Source of the DNA: Mycobacterium sp. 1164966.3
Lineage (GTDB): Bacteria > Actinomycetota > Actinomycetes > Mycobacteriales > Mycobacteriaceae
Direction: 5' to 3'
Length of the DNA stretch: 64,000 nucleotides
NCBI RefSeq assembly: GCF_001665395.1
Contig: NZ_LZSG01000062.1
Coordinates: forward strand, 62,001-126,000
A program made the translations under genes and the position numbers. Below are positions 17,733 through 26,338 of the stretch, piece by piece (the stretch's first letter is position 1; every line of letters starts with the position of its first letter). A model generated the notes under the pieces. That model made no database searches and had not been told where the DNA came from. It saw only the letters and a list, made by a program, of their open reading frames with translations.

Positions 17733-18307
17733 GGGGCCTCTCCCGGACTCGGCCTCTTTTGCACCAGCGTGGTCCGTACCGCGCGGGCAACCACGTCGCC
17801 ATGCTGATTGCGGCCCGTGTGCTCCAGCGTGACAATGCCTTCACCGGGCCGGCTCTTCGATTCCCGCTTGCCGCTACACGTCGTCTCCGCGTACAGCGTG
17901 TCGCCGTGGAACACCGGTTTGGGAAACGAGACTTCGGAGAAGCCGAGGTTGGCGACGATGGTGCCCAGGGTCAGCTGTGCGACCGAAAGCCCGACCAGCG
18001 TGGAGAGGGTGAACATCGAATTCACCAGTCGCTCACCGCGAAAGCCCGGCTGCTCGGCGGCCCACGCGGCGTCGAGATGCAGCGACTGGGTGTTCATCGT
18101 CAGCGTGGTGAAAAGCACGTTATCGGCTTCGGTGACCGTGCGGCCGGGCCGGTGCAGATACGTCGTGCCGATCTCGAACTCTTCAAACCACAAGCCCCGC
18201 TGGACAACTGACCTGCCCTCGCCGACTGTGGATCCCGCGACGGGACTCGCCGGTGCGGCGTCGCCGGATGCACTGTCGCCGGATGTCGTGCCGGTCGGTC
18301 CGCTCAC
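17729..18307 (-). CDS. MaoC-like enoyl-CoA hydratase (Rv2499c type)
   Basis: This encodes 192 residues from a GTG that overlaps the fadE19 stop. The first 35 residues are low-complexity (Ser, Gly, Ala, Asp), and the hot-dog fold follows with YLHRPGRTVTEADN as the hydratase motif region, then FRGERLVNSMFTLS and a final strand set. By its place between the dehydrogenase and the lyase it probably hydrates 3-methylglutaconyl-CoA, or the itaconyl-CoA equivalent. This is inference from the pathway and from Rv2499c. A downstream start that removes the low-complexity leader cannot be excluded. Confidence 0.88.
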   Translation of the reverse strand: MSGPTGTTSGDSASGDAAPASPVAGSTVGEGRSVVQRGLWFEEFEIGTTYLHRPGRTVTEADNVLFTTLTMNTQSLHLDAAWAAEQPGFRGERLVNSMFTLSTLVGLSVAQLTLGTIVANLGFSEVSFPKPVFHGDTLYAETTCSGKRESKSRPGEGIVTLEHTGRNQHGDVVARAVRTTLVQKRPSPGEAP

Positions 18308-19470
18308 GACAGCCCCAACGACCGTGCGATGAGCATCAGCTGTACCTCGGTGGTACCCTCACCGATCTCGAGGATCTTGCTGTCGCGGTAATGGCGGGCC
18401 ACCGGGTACTCGTTCATGAAGCCGTAGCCACCATGTATCTGGGTGGCATCGCGGGCGTTGTCCATCGCCGCCTCCGAGGAAATCATCTTCGCGATCGCGG
18501 CCTCCTTCTTGAACGGCTTGCCCGCCAACATCTTCGCCGCTGCATCGTAGTAAGCAGTGCGGGCGACATGCGCGCGCGCCTCCATTCGCGCGATCTTGAA
18601 GCTGATCGCCTGATAGGAGCCGATCGGCTGGCCGAACGACTGGCGCTCCTTGGCGTACTTGACGCTCTCGTCGACGCAGCCCTGCGCGGCCCCGGTCGCC
18701 AGGGCCGCGATCGCGATGCGGCCCTCGTCCAGAATGGACAGGAAGTTCGCGTACCCGCTGCCCCGCGGACCCAGCAGGTTTTCCTCCGGCACGCGCGCGT
18801 CGGCGAAGGACAGCGGATGGGTGTCCGACGCGTTCCAGCCGACCTTGCTGTACACCGGTTCGACGGTGAATCCCGGTGTGCCGTTGGGCACGATGATCGC
18901 CGAGATCTCTTTCTTCCCCTCGCCGATGGTGCCGGTGACCGCGGTGACGGTGACCAGTGACGTGATGTCGGTGCCCGAGTTGGTGATGAATTGCTTGCTG
19001 CCGTTGACAATCCACTCGCCGTTCTCCAGACGGGCGGTGGTTCGGGTGCCGCCGGCGTCAGAGCCCGCCCCGGGTTCGGTGAGACCGAAACCGGCAAGCG
19101 CCCGGCCGGCGACCAGATCCGGCAGCCACTGCTGCTTCTGCTCCTCAGACCCGAACCGGTAGATCGGCATTGCGCCCAGGCCTACCGCGGCTTCCAGCGT
19201 GATCGCCACCGATTGGTCGATCTTGCCAAGCTCTTCGAGCGCGAGCGCCAGTGCGAAGTAGTCGCCACCCATGCCGCCGTACTCTTCCGGGAAGGGCAGG
19301 CCGAACAGGCCCATCTCGCCCATCTTCGCGATGACTTCGTACGGGAAGCTGTGCTCCTCATCGTGTTTGGCCGATACCGGCGCGACCACGGTGCGTGCGA
19401 AATCGGCGACCGTCTCCCGAAGATCCTCGTACTCCTTGGGCAGCGTTCCCGCCATGATGGTTGTCGTCAT
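18304..19470 (-). CDS. fadE19: Acyl-CoA dehydrogenase, probable isovaleryl-CoA dehydrogenase
   Basis: This encodes 388 residues from ATG 19470, with AAAGGAA just upstream. It is a flavin acyl-CoA dehydrogenase with the signature FGLTEPGAGSDAGG (flavin and substrate contact), the QSFGQPIGSYQAI segment, IHGGYGFMNEYPVARHYRD, and EIGEGTTEVQ near the end. Pathway position places it after BkdABC, oxidising isovaleryl-CoA to 3-methylcrotonyl-CoA, the substrate of the carboxylase encoded directly upstream. It starts 6 bases after the accA1 stop and its own stop overlaps the MaoC start. Confidence 0.94.
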   Translation of the reverse strand: MTTTIMAGTLPKEYEDLRETVADFARTVVAPVSAKHDEEHSFPYEVIAKMGEMGLFGLPFPEEYGGMGGDYFALALALEELGKIDQSVAITLEAAVGLGAMPIYRFGSEEQKQQWLPDLVAGRALAGFGLTEPGAGSDAGGTRTTARLENGEWIVNGSKQFITNSGTDITSLVTVTAVTGTIGEGKKEISAIIVPNGTPGFTVEPVYSKVGWNASDTHPLSFADARVPEENLLGPRGSGYANFLSILDEGRIAIAALATGAAQGCVDESVKYAKERQSFGQPIGSYQAISFKIARMEARAHVARTAYYDAAAKMLAGKPFKKEAAIAKMISSEAAMDNARDATQIHGGYGFMNEYPVARHYRDSKILEIGEGTTEVQLMLIARSLGLS

Positions 19471-19475
19471 TTCCT

Positions 19476-21458
19476 TTAGTCCTCTTCTGTTGAATCCGGG
19501 ATCAGCCGGGCCAGCACCTGGTCTACCGTCACTTGATCCCCAACGGACACCGATATCTCCACTCGTCCCGAAACCGGCGCCGCGAGCGAATGTTCCATCT
19601 TCATCGCCTCGACGACCAGCACCACGTCGCCCTCGGCCACCTCGTCGCCCGAATTCACCTGCACCGCAATCACACTGCCGGGCATGGGACTGACGACCTC
19701 GGCGGCCCGCTCGCCCGCAGTCCGGTGAATCTTCTGCTCCTCGGCCTCCCTGATATGCCAGGTTCCCCGTTCGTCGGCGATCCAGAGGTGCCGATCGGCC
19801 TCGGCCCATCGGTACTCACGTCGCATCCCGTCCAGTGTCACACTCATTTCCCGGCGCTCGACTTGCACACTCGCGGAGAGGATCTCGCCATCGCTTACCT
19901 GAACCTTCGCGGTTTCGGGAGGCCCCCACACCGAAACCGTCTCGGTCCGCAGCGGGGTTTGCATCGCGGTGCGCACCGCAGCGCCGGCGGCGCCGACTCG
20001 CCATCCCGTCGGCGCAGCCCACAGGTTGTCCGTGGCACGTCGAGCGAGGACCCATTGCACATACAGGCCCGCGGCGGCGAACACGTCGTCGGGCGCAGGC
20101 ATCGGCGTGAAGTCGGCCAGCAGCTCGTCCAGCAGCGCGGTGTCCAGGTCGCCGGCGCGCACCCGGTCGTCATCGAGCAGGAAGCGCAGAAACTCGACGT
20201 TGGTCTGTACCCCCAAGACGGCGGTCTGCGCGAGCGCGTGGTCCAGGCGCAACAGGGCCTGTTCGCGGTCTTCGCCGTGCGCAATCACCTTGCTCAGCAT
20301 GGGGTCGTAGTCGCTGCCGACCACCGTGCCGGCCAGCAGCGAAGAATCCACCCGCACACCGGGACCGGACGGCTCGAATACGTCCCGTACCCGGCCTCCA
20401 GTGGGCAGAAATCCCCGTCCTGGATCCTCGGCATACACCCGGGCCTCGATCGCGTGCCCGGTGAGCTCGATGTCGTCCTGAGCGAACGGCAGCTTCTCGC
20501 CGGCCGCCACCCGCAGCTGCCACTCGACGAGGTCCAACCCGGTGACCGCCTCGGTCACCGGATGTTCCACCTGCAGACGGGTGTTCATCTCCATGAAGAA
20601 GAACTCGTCGGGGCGTTCGGCGGACACGATGAACTCCACCGTGCCGGCGCCGACGTAGTCGACGCTGCGGGCCGTGTTGCAGGCCGCAGCCCCGATCCGC
20701 GCCCGGGTCTGCAGGTCGAGCAGCGGCGAAGGCGCCTCCTCGATGACCTTCTGATGACGACGCTGCAGGCTGCACTCACGTTCACCGAGATGCAGCACGT
20801 TGCCGTGCGCGTCGGCGAGCACCTGCACCTCGATATGCCTGGGCCGCAACACAAATCGTTCCAGGAAGAGCGTATCGTCGCCGAATGAGGACGCCGCCTC
20901 GCGCCGTGCGCTGACCAGCGCCTCACGCAGCCGCGCCGGGTCTTCGACCATCCGCATGCCCTTGCCGCCACCGCCGGCCGACGGCTTGACCAGCACCGGG
21001 TAGCCGACCACGTCGGCCGCGGCAACGAGCTCGTCGTCGGTCAGTCCCGGCTTGGCCACCCCGGGCACCACCGGAACGTCGAAGGCGGCGACGGCATTCT
21101 TGGCCGTGATCTTGTCGCCCATCACTTCGATCGCGCGGGCCGGCGGCCCCAGGAAGACAACGCCGGCACGTTCGCAGGCCGCGGCGAAATCAGCATTCTC
21201 GGAAAGGAACCCGTAACCGGGGTGAATGGCCTGGGCGCCGGTGAGCGTGGCCGCGCCGATCACCTTCTCGATGTCGAGGTAGCTTTCGCGGGCTGCTGCA
21301 GGGCCCAGGCGGACGGCGGTGTCCGCCTCGAGCACGTGCCGGGCCTTTGCGTCTGGGTCGCTGTAAACAGCGACCGACCGGATGCCCAGCCGGCGCAGGG
21401 TCCGGATCACCCGCACCGCGATCTCGCCGCGATTGGCCACTAAGACGGTGTCGAACAT
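19476..21458 (-). CDS. accA1: Biotin-dependent acyl-CoA carboxylase alpha subunit
   Basis: This encodes 660 residues starting MFDTVLVANRGEIAVR. The biotin carboxylase domain covers about 1-450 with the ATP-grasp glycine loop GGGGKGMRM, ERECSLQRRHQKVIEEAPSP and EMNTRLQVEHPVTE. A connecting beta-rich region follows, then a C-terminal biotinyl domain with the biotinylated Lys620 in EAMKMEH. With AccD1 it forms the mycobacterial 3-methylcrotonyl-CoA carboxylase of leucine breakdown. Upstream in-frame sequence belongs to the accD1 end, and only 4 bases separate the genes. Confidence 0.95.
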   Translation of the reverse strand: MFDTVLVANRGEIAVRVIRTLRRLGIRSVAVYSDPDAKARHVLEADTAVRLGPAAARESYLDIEKVIGAATLTGAQAIHPGYGFLSENADFAAACERAGVVFLGPPARAIEVMGDKITAKNAVAAFDVPVVPGVAKPGLTDDELVAAADVVGYPVLVKPSAGGGGKGMRMVEDPARLREALVSARREAASSFGDDTLFLERFVLRPRHIEVQVLADAHGNVLHLGERECSLQRRHQKVIEEAPSPLLDLQTRARIGAAACNTARSVDYVGAGTVEFIVSAERPDEFFFMEMNTRLQVEHPVTEAVTGLDLVEWQLRVAAGEKLPFAQDDIELTGHAIEARVYAEDPGRGFLPTGGRVRDVFEPSGPGVRVDSSLLAGTVVGSDYDPMLSKVIAHGEDREQALLRLDHALAQTAVLGVQTNVEFLRFLLDDDRVRAGDLDTALLDELLADFTPMPAPDDVFAAAGLYVQWVLARRATDNLWAAPTGWRVGAAGAAVRTAMQTPLRTETVSVWGPPETAKVQVSDGEILSASVQVERREMSVTLDGMRREYRWAEADRHLWIADERGTWHIREAEEQKIHRTAGERAAEVVSPMPGSVIAVQVNSGDEVAEGDVVLVVEAMKMEHSLAAPVSGRVEISVSVGDQVTVDQVLARLIPDSTEED

Positions 21459-21462
21459 CTCA

Positions 21463-23040
21463 TCACATCCGGAAAACGCCGTAGGAGACCGGTTCCAGCG
21501 GGGCATGTGCGCAGACCGAAAGAGCAAGCCCGACACACGTTCTGGTATCGGCCGGGTCGATGATGCCGTCGTCCCACAGGCGGGCCGTCGAATAGTAGGG
21601 ATTGCCCTGGTCCTCATACTGATCGCGGATGGGCGCCTTGAAGGCCTCCTCGTCGTCGGATGACCACGGCTTGCCGGCGGCGGACAACTGCTCGCCACGC
21701 ACGGTAGCCAACACCGAAGCGGCCTGCTCACCACCCATCACCGAGATCCGCGCATTCGGCCACATCCACAAGAAGCGGGGCGAATAGGCGCGTCCGCACA
21801 TCGAATAGTTGCCCGCGCCATAGGATCCGCCGATCACCACCGTCAGCTTGGGTACCCGGGCGCACGCCACCGCGGTGACCATCTTGGCCCCGTGTTTGGC
21901 GATGCCGCCGGCCTCGTAGTCGCGGCCGACCATGAAGCCGGCGATGTTCTGCAAAAACAACAGCGGGATCCTGCGCTTGTCGCACAGCTCGATGAAATGT
22001 GCACCCTTCAAAGCGGATTCGCTGAACAACACGCCATTGTTGGCGATGATCCCGACCGGATGGCCATGGATACGGGCGAAGGCGGTCACCAGCGTCTTGC
22101 CGTAATTGGCCTTGAACTCACTGAATTCTCCGCTGTCGACCAGCCGAACGACGACTTCGTGCACGTCATAGGGCACCCGTGGGTCGGGGGGTACGACGTC
22201 GTAAAGCTCAGTCTGCGCGTACCTCGGCTCGACGCCACGGCGGACGTCCCACTGGGCCGGCTCACGCGGCCCGAACGTGGCCACGATCGAACGGACGATC
22301 CGCAGTGCGTGCTCGTCGTCGTCGGCGAGGTGATCCGTGACGCCGGATATCCGCGAATGCAGGTCTCCGCCGCCGAGCTCCTCGGCCGTGACGACCTCGC
22401 CGGTAGCGGCCTTGACCAGCGGCGGTCCGCCCAGAAAGATCGTGCCCTGTTCGCGGACGATCACGGCCTCGTCGCTCATCGCCGGCACGTAGGCACCCCC
22501 GGCCGTGCATGAGCCGAGCACGGCGGCAACTTGCGGAATTCCCTTAGCGCTCATGGTCGCCTGGTTGTAGAAGATCCGCCCGAAGTGCTCGCGATCGGGA
22601 AACACCTCGTCCTGTCGCGGCAGGAAGGCGCCGCCGGAGTCGACCAGATAGATGCACGGCAGCCGGTTCTGCAGCGCGACTTCCTGTGCGCGCAAATGCT
22701 TCTTGACCGTCATCGGGTAGTAGGTGCCGCCCTTGACCGTTGCGTCGTTGGCGACGATCACGCACTCGCGCTGCGATACCCGTCCGATTCCGGTGATGAT
22801 GCCGGCTCCCGGTGACTCGTCGCCGTACATTCCGTTGGCCGCCAGCGGGGCCAGCTCGAGGAACGGGCTACCGGGATCGAGCAGCCGGTCAACCCGTTCA
22901 CGGGGCAACAGCTTGCCCCGGCTGACGTGACGTTCCCGCGCGCGCTCGTTGCCGCCCAGCGCCGCGGCGGCCAGCTTGTCGTTGAGTTCAGCGACCAGCC
23001 GCCGGTGCTCGTCTGCGAACGTAGGGGCGATCGTGGTCAT
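21463..23040 (-). CDS. accD1: Acyl-CoA carboxylase beta subunit (carboxyltransferase)
   Basis: This encodes 525 residues from ATG 23040, which overlaps the scoB stop (ATGA). Two crotonase-fold halves carry the methylcrotonyl-type signatures: GKLLPRERVDRLLDPGSPF, YLVDSGGAFLPRQDEVF (acyl-CoA pocket), GSCTAGGAYVPAMSD (first oxyanion loop) and GGSYGAGNYSMCGRAYSPRF (second loop). These features, together with fadE19, MaoC and CitE next door, fit 3-methylcrotonyl-CoA rather than propionyl-CoA as substrate. Confidence 0.95.
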   Translation of the reverse strand: MTTIAPTFADEHRRLVAELNDKLAAAALGGNERARERHVSRGKLLPRERVDRLLDPGSPFLELAPLAANGMYGDESPGAGIITGIGRVSQRECVIVANDATVKGGTYYPMTVKKHLRAQEVALQNRLPCIYLVDSGGAFLPRQDEVFPDREHFGRIFYNQATMSAKGIPQVAAVLGSCTAGGAYVPAMSDEAVIVREQGTIFLGGPPLVKAATGEVVTAEELGGGDLHSRISGVTDHLADDDEHALRIVRSIVATFGPREPAQWDVRRGVEPRYAQTELYDVVPPDPRVPYDVHEVVVRLVDSGEFSEFKANYGKTLVTAFARIHGHPVGIIANNGVLFSESALKGAHFIELCDKRRIPLLFLQNIAGFMVGRDYEAGGIAKHGAKMVTAVACARVPKLTVVIGGSYGAGNYSMCGRAYSPRFLWMWPNARISVMGGEQAASVLATVRGEQLSAAGKPWSSDDEEAFKAPIRDQYEDQGNPYYSTARLWDDGIIDPADTRTCVGLALSVCAHAPLEPVSYGVFRM

Positions 23041-23684
23041 TGGGTTGCCGAATTCCGAATCGCCAAGGGCGGTTGGGTCTTTGCGATTACCTCTTCGACG
23101 GACACGTCTGGAGCTGTTTCGACCAGGTGCAGGCCGTCGTCGCAGACGTCGATGACCGCGAGTTCGGTGACGATGCGGTTCACGCAGCCCACGCCGGTCA
23201 GCGGAAGTGTGCACCGCTCCAGGATCTTCGGGCTGCCGTCCCTAGCGGCGTGCTCCATCATCACGATCACCTTGCGGGCGCCGTGCACCAGGTCCATCGC
23301 GCCGCCCATGCCCTTGACCATCTTGCCGGGGATCATCCAGTTGGCCAGATCGCCGGCGACCGAAACCTGCATGGCCCCAAGCACAGCCACGTCCAGATGC
23401 CCGCCGCGGATGATGCCGAACGAGGTCGACGAACCGAAGAACGCGGCCCCTGGCAGCGTGGTGACCGTCTCCTTGCCCGCATTGATCAGATCGGCGTCGA
23501 GATCCTCGCGGCTCGGATAGGGACCGACGCCGAGTATCCCGTTCTCCGAATGCAATACAACGTGCACGCCGTCGGGAATGTGGTTCGGGATCAGCGTGGG
23601 CATTCCGATGCCCAGGTTGACGTACTGGCCGTCCTCGAAGTCCGCGGCCACCCGCGCGGCCATGCCTTCTCTACTCCAACTCAT
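23037..23684 (-). CDS. scoB: 3-oxoacid CoA-transferase subunit B
   Basis: This encodes 215 residues. The catalytic glutamate lies in HSENGILGVGP, the hallmark of the beta chain of succinyl-CoA:3-oxoacid CoA-transferase. LGIGMPTLIPNHI and GAAFFGSSTSFGIIRGGHLD are further family segments. With ScoA it moves CoA from succinyl-CoA to acetoacetate, the end product of the HMG-CoA lyase step, so the pathway yields acetyl-CoA units. Its stop overlaps the accD1 start. A 64-base spacer with a long inverted repeat separates it from scoA. Confidence 0.94.
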   Translation of the reverse strand: MSWSREGMAARVAADFEDGQYVNLGIGMPTLIPNHIPDGVHVVLHSENGILGVGPYPSREDLDADLINAGKETVTTLPGAAFFGSSTSFGIIRGGHLDVAVLGAMQVSVAGDLANWMIPGKMVKGMGGAMDLVHGARKVIVMMEHAARDGSPKILERCTLPLTGVGCVNRIVTELAVIDVCDDGLHLVETAPDVSVEEVIAKTQPPLAIRNSATQ

Positions 23685-23705
23685 GCGGCATCCCCACTTG
23701 CCGCC

Positions 23706-23733
23706 CCGAGTGTGACGCCAGCGTCACGCTCGG
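23706..23733. repeat. Imperfect 13-bp inverted repeat inside the operon
   Basis: CCGAGTGTGACGC and GCGTCACGCTCGG pair with one mismatch around a 2-base centre in the scoA-scoB spacer. Palindromes of this GTGACGC/GCGTCAC type recur in mycobacterial intergenic DNA. In the transcript it would form a stable hairpin that could tune scoB expression or mRNA decay. Confidence 0.6.
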
Positions 23734-23748
23734 CGCACAGAGAATCAG

Positions 23749-24492
23749 TCACCGCACCGTCTCCTTCTCGATTCGCTTGACGGGATCCGGGACGTGCACG
23801 ATGCGCTGCACGAAGACACCGGGCGTGTGCACGGTGGCGGGATCGATCTCGCCGGGCTCGACGAGATGTTCGACTTCGGCGATCGTGATCCGTCCGGCCG
23901 GGGCACACTCCGGGTTGAAGTTGCCGGCGGCGTAGCGGTACACCAGGTTGCCGTGCCGGTCCCCCTTCCACGCGTGCACCAGCGCGAAGTCGGTCCGGAT
24001 CCCTCGCTCGAGAACATAGGTGACACCGTCGAACTCGCGCGTCTCCTTGGGCGGCGACATCACAGCCACCGCACCCGACGCGTCATAGCGCCACGGCAAT
24101 CCGCCGTCGGCGATCTGGGTGCCCACCCCAGCCGGCGTGAAAAACGCCGGTATGCCCATACCGCCGGCTCGTAGCCGCTCGGCCAGCGTGCCCTGCGGGG
24201 TCAGCTCCACCTCCAGCTCGCCGGACAGGAATTGGCGTGCGAACTCCTTGTTCTCCCCCACATAAGACGAGATGGTGCGACGAATTCGCTTGTGCTGCAA
24301 CAGCACTCCGAGGCCTACGCCGTCCACGCCACAGTTGTTCGACACGGTCTCGAGGTCCGTGACGCCGCTATCGGCGAGCGCGGCGATCAGCGCTTCGGGA
24401 ATGCCGCAGAGGCCGAACCCGCCGACCGCCAGAGATGACCCATCGGTTATGTCTGCGACCGCCTCCGCCGCGGTTGCCACCACCTTGTCCAT
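23749..24492 (-). CDS. scoA: 3-oxoacid CoA-transferase subunit A
   Basis: This encodes 247 residues. The CoA-transferase family 1 alpha-chain glycine motif GGFGLCGIPEALI is at residues 22-34, followed by TVSNNCGVDGVGLG and later FDGVTYVLERGIRTDFALVHAWKGD. GGAGG lies about 10 bases before the ATG. It is the first gene of the scoA-scoB-accD1-accA1-fadE19-maoC-citE run, with a perfect GTTA-N8-TAAC palindrome 22 bases upstream of the start. That placement suggests this is where the operon promoter and its TetR operator lie. Confidence 0.94.
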   Translation of the reverse strand: MDKVVATAAEAVADITDGSSLAVGGFGLCGIPEALIAALADSGVTDLETVSNNCGVDGVGLGVLLQHKRIRRTISSYVGENKEFARQFLSGELEVELTPQGTLAERLRAGGMGIPAFFTPAGVGTQIADGGLPWRYDASGAVAVMSPPKETREFDGVTYVLERGIRTDFALVHAWKGDRHGNLVYRYAAGNFNPECAPAGRITIAEVEHLVEPGEIDPATVHTPGVFVQRIVHVPDPVKRIEKETVR

Positions 24493-24513
24493 TACCTACG
24501 AGCCTCCGATTCA

Positions 24514-24529
24514 GTTAATCTTCATTAAC
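24514..24529. promoter_or_regulatory. Putative TetR operator upstream of scoA
   Basis: GTTA, eight bases, TAAC; the palindrome extends to a perfect 8-bp arm pair (24512-24519 and 24524-24531). The same GTTA-N8-TAAC architecture occurs twice between fadD35 and the tetR gene. It lies directly upstream of the catabolic operon start. Confidence 0.7.
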
Positions 24530-24590
24530 TGGCGCTGAGAATACCATTGCCGGCTCAGTGCGTCCAGAGCGTCCGAGTCCACGCCGAGGC

Positions 24591-26228
24591 TCAGTGCTGT
24601 CCGCGCAGATACTCGATTGCCTGTTCACGCATCTCCACTTTGCGGATCTTTCCGGTGACGGTCATCGGGAATTCGTCCACGATCCGCAGATAGCGCGGGA
24701 TCTTGAAGTGCGCGATCTCGCCACCGCAGAAGTCACGCAGGGCGTCGACGGTCAGCACCTCCGCCCCGTCGCGCAGCTTGACCACCGCCATCAGCTCCTC
24801 GCCGTAGCGCGCGTCGGGCACCCCGATGACCTGGGCATCGACGATGTCGGGATGGGTGTAGAGGAATTCCTCGATCTCGCGCGGAGCGATGTTCTCGCCG
24901 CCGCGGATCACGATGTCCTTGATCCGGCCCATGATCTCGACATAGCCGCACTCGTCCATCGCGGCCAGATCACCGGTGTGCATCCAGCCGTCGGGATCGA
25001 TCACTTCGGCGGTCTTCTCCGGCTCGTTCCAATAGCCGGCCATCACCGAATAGCCGCGGGTGCAGAATTCTCCGGCCATCCCGCGCGGAACCGTCTTGCC
25101 GCTGCCTGGGTCGATCACCTTGATCTCCAGGTGGGGACCCACCCGCCCGACGGTGCCGACGCGGCGGTCCAACGGGTCATCCGTGCGCGTCTGGGTCGAC
25201 ACCGGCGACGTCTCGGTCATGCCGTAGCAGATCGAGATTCCCGCCATATGCATGCGGTCCACCACCTTGCGCATCACTTCGACCGGGCACGACGAGCCGG
25301 CCATGATCCCGGTACGCAAACTGTCGAGCTGGTAGCCGGCGAAGTCGGGCAGGCCGAGTTCGGCGATGAACATCGTCGGCACGCCATAGAGGCTCGTGCA
25401 GCGTTCGGCCTGGACGGCGTGCAGGGTGGCGGCTGGCTCGAAGCCAGGAGCCGGAATCACCATGCAGGCGCCGTGGCTGGTGGCCGCGAGGTTGCCCATC
25501 ACCATGCCGAAGCAGTGATAGAACGGCACCGGGATACAGATCCGATCCGCCTCGGTGTACTCGAGCAGCTCGCCCACCAAATAGCCGTTGTTGAGGATGT
25601 TGCGGTGGCTCAACGTGGCACCTTTCGGCGATCCCGTTGTGCCAGAGGTGTATTGGATATTGATGGGATCGCGGGGGTCCAGGGTCGCTGCGATGTTCGC
25701 CAGCGCGGTCGGGTCCGCGTCGGTCGCGGCCAGTTGTGCAAAGCGATCGCTTTCCATCAGCACGACGTCGCGCAGGTCCGGGCAACGTGGAGCGACTTCC
25801 GCGAGCATCGCGGCATAGTCTGTGGTCTTGAAACTCGGCGCGGCGATCACCATCGCCACCCCGGATTGCCTTAGCGCATACTCCAATTCGCGAGCCCGGT
25901 AGGCCGGATTTATGGACACCAGAATCGCGCCGATCTCGGCGGTCGCGTACTCGACTACCACCCATTCCCACCGGTTCGGCGCCCAGATGCCGACCCGATC
26001 GCCGGTCCCGATCCCGGCCCGCAACAGCCCCGCCGCAAGTCGGCGCACGGCGCCCAGCAGTTCGCCATAGGTCCACCGGCGGCCTGCGCAGACGTCGACC
26101 AGCGCGTCCCGGCGCGCGTACCGGGCAGCGGCGGTGGCGAAGTTGGCGCCGATTGTGGTCTCGAGCAGCGGAGGTCGGCTCGGTCCCCGGTCATAGGACA
26201 GCGGCTGTTGAGGTGATGGCGTTGCCAC
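24591..26228 (-). CDS. fadD35: Acyl-CoA synthetase (AMP-binding)
   Basis: This encodes 545 residues from a GTG with GGAGGA upstream. It is an adenylate-forming ligase: the ATP loop YTSGTTGSPKGATLSHRN, the YGMTETSPV motif, the hinge TGDLAAMDECGYVEIMGR and the catalytic Lys in TVTGKIRK near the end. It activates a carboxylic acid to the acyl-CoA; in this cluster a branched short-chain or itaconate-like acid is possible, but the substrate is not known. It is on the operon strand but separated from scoA by 98 bases that hold a TetR operator, so it may be a separate unit controlled by the same regulator. Confidence 0.93.
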   Translation of the reverse strand: MATPSPQQPLSYDRGPSRPPLLETTIGANFATAAARYARRDALVDVCAGRRWTYGELLGAVRRLAAGLLRAGIGTGDRVGIWAPNRWEWVVVEYATAEIGAILVSINPAYRARELEYALRQSGVAMVIAAPSFKTTDYAAMLAEVAPRCPDLRDVVLMESDRFAQLAATDADPTALANIAATLDPRDPINIQYTSGTTGSPKGATLSHRNILNNGYLVGELLEYTEADRICIPVPFYHCFGMVMGNLAATSHGACMVIPAPGFEPAATLHAVQAERCTSLYGVPTMFIAELGLPDFAGYQLDSLRTGIMAGSSCPVEVMRKVVDRMHMAGISICYGMTETSPVSTQTRTDDPLDRRVGTVGRVGPHLEIKVIDPGSGKTVPRGMAGEFCTRGYSVMAGYWNEPEKTAEVIDPDGWMHTGDLAAMDECGYVEIMGRIKDIVIRGGENIAPREIEEFLYTHPDIVDAQVIGVPDARYGEELMAVVKLRDGAEVLTVDALRDFCGGEIAHFKIPRYLRIVDEFPMTVTGKIRKVEMREQAIEYLRGQH

Positions 26229-26260
26229 GATTCCTCCGCCTGGCGCTTACCGTGCGAATT

Positions 26261-26280
26261 GAGTTAATTGCACGTAACTC
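26261..26280. promoter_or_regulatory. Putative TetR operator, site 1 of the fadD35-tetR intergenic region
   Basis: GAGTTA, eight bases, TAACTC: a 20-bp palindrome containing the GTTA-N8-TAAC core also seen before scoA. It lies 33 bases upstream of the fadD35 start. Confidence 0.7.
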
Positions 26281-26287
26281 GTGCTAC

Positions 26288-26303
26288 GTTAGTGACGATT
26301 AAC
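26288..26303. promoter_or_regulatory. Putative TetR operator, site 2 of the fadD35-tetR intergenic region
   Basis: GTTA, eight bases, TAAC, 25 bases (centre to centre) from site 1 and 36 bases before the tetR start. Only the core is conserved, so it may be a weaker, autoregulatory site. Confidence 0.6.
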
Positions 26304-26338
26304 CGAAGTGTCCAGGACGACTTGGGCGGAGGTCCGTG

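Noticed and set aside
24558..25874. 438-codon open frame on the plus strand opposite fadD35
   Set aside because: It is the antisense shadow of fadD35, with a His/Asp/Gly/Arg-rich composition typical of the reverse frame of high-GC genes. There is no ribosome site or family motif.
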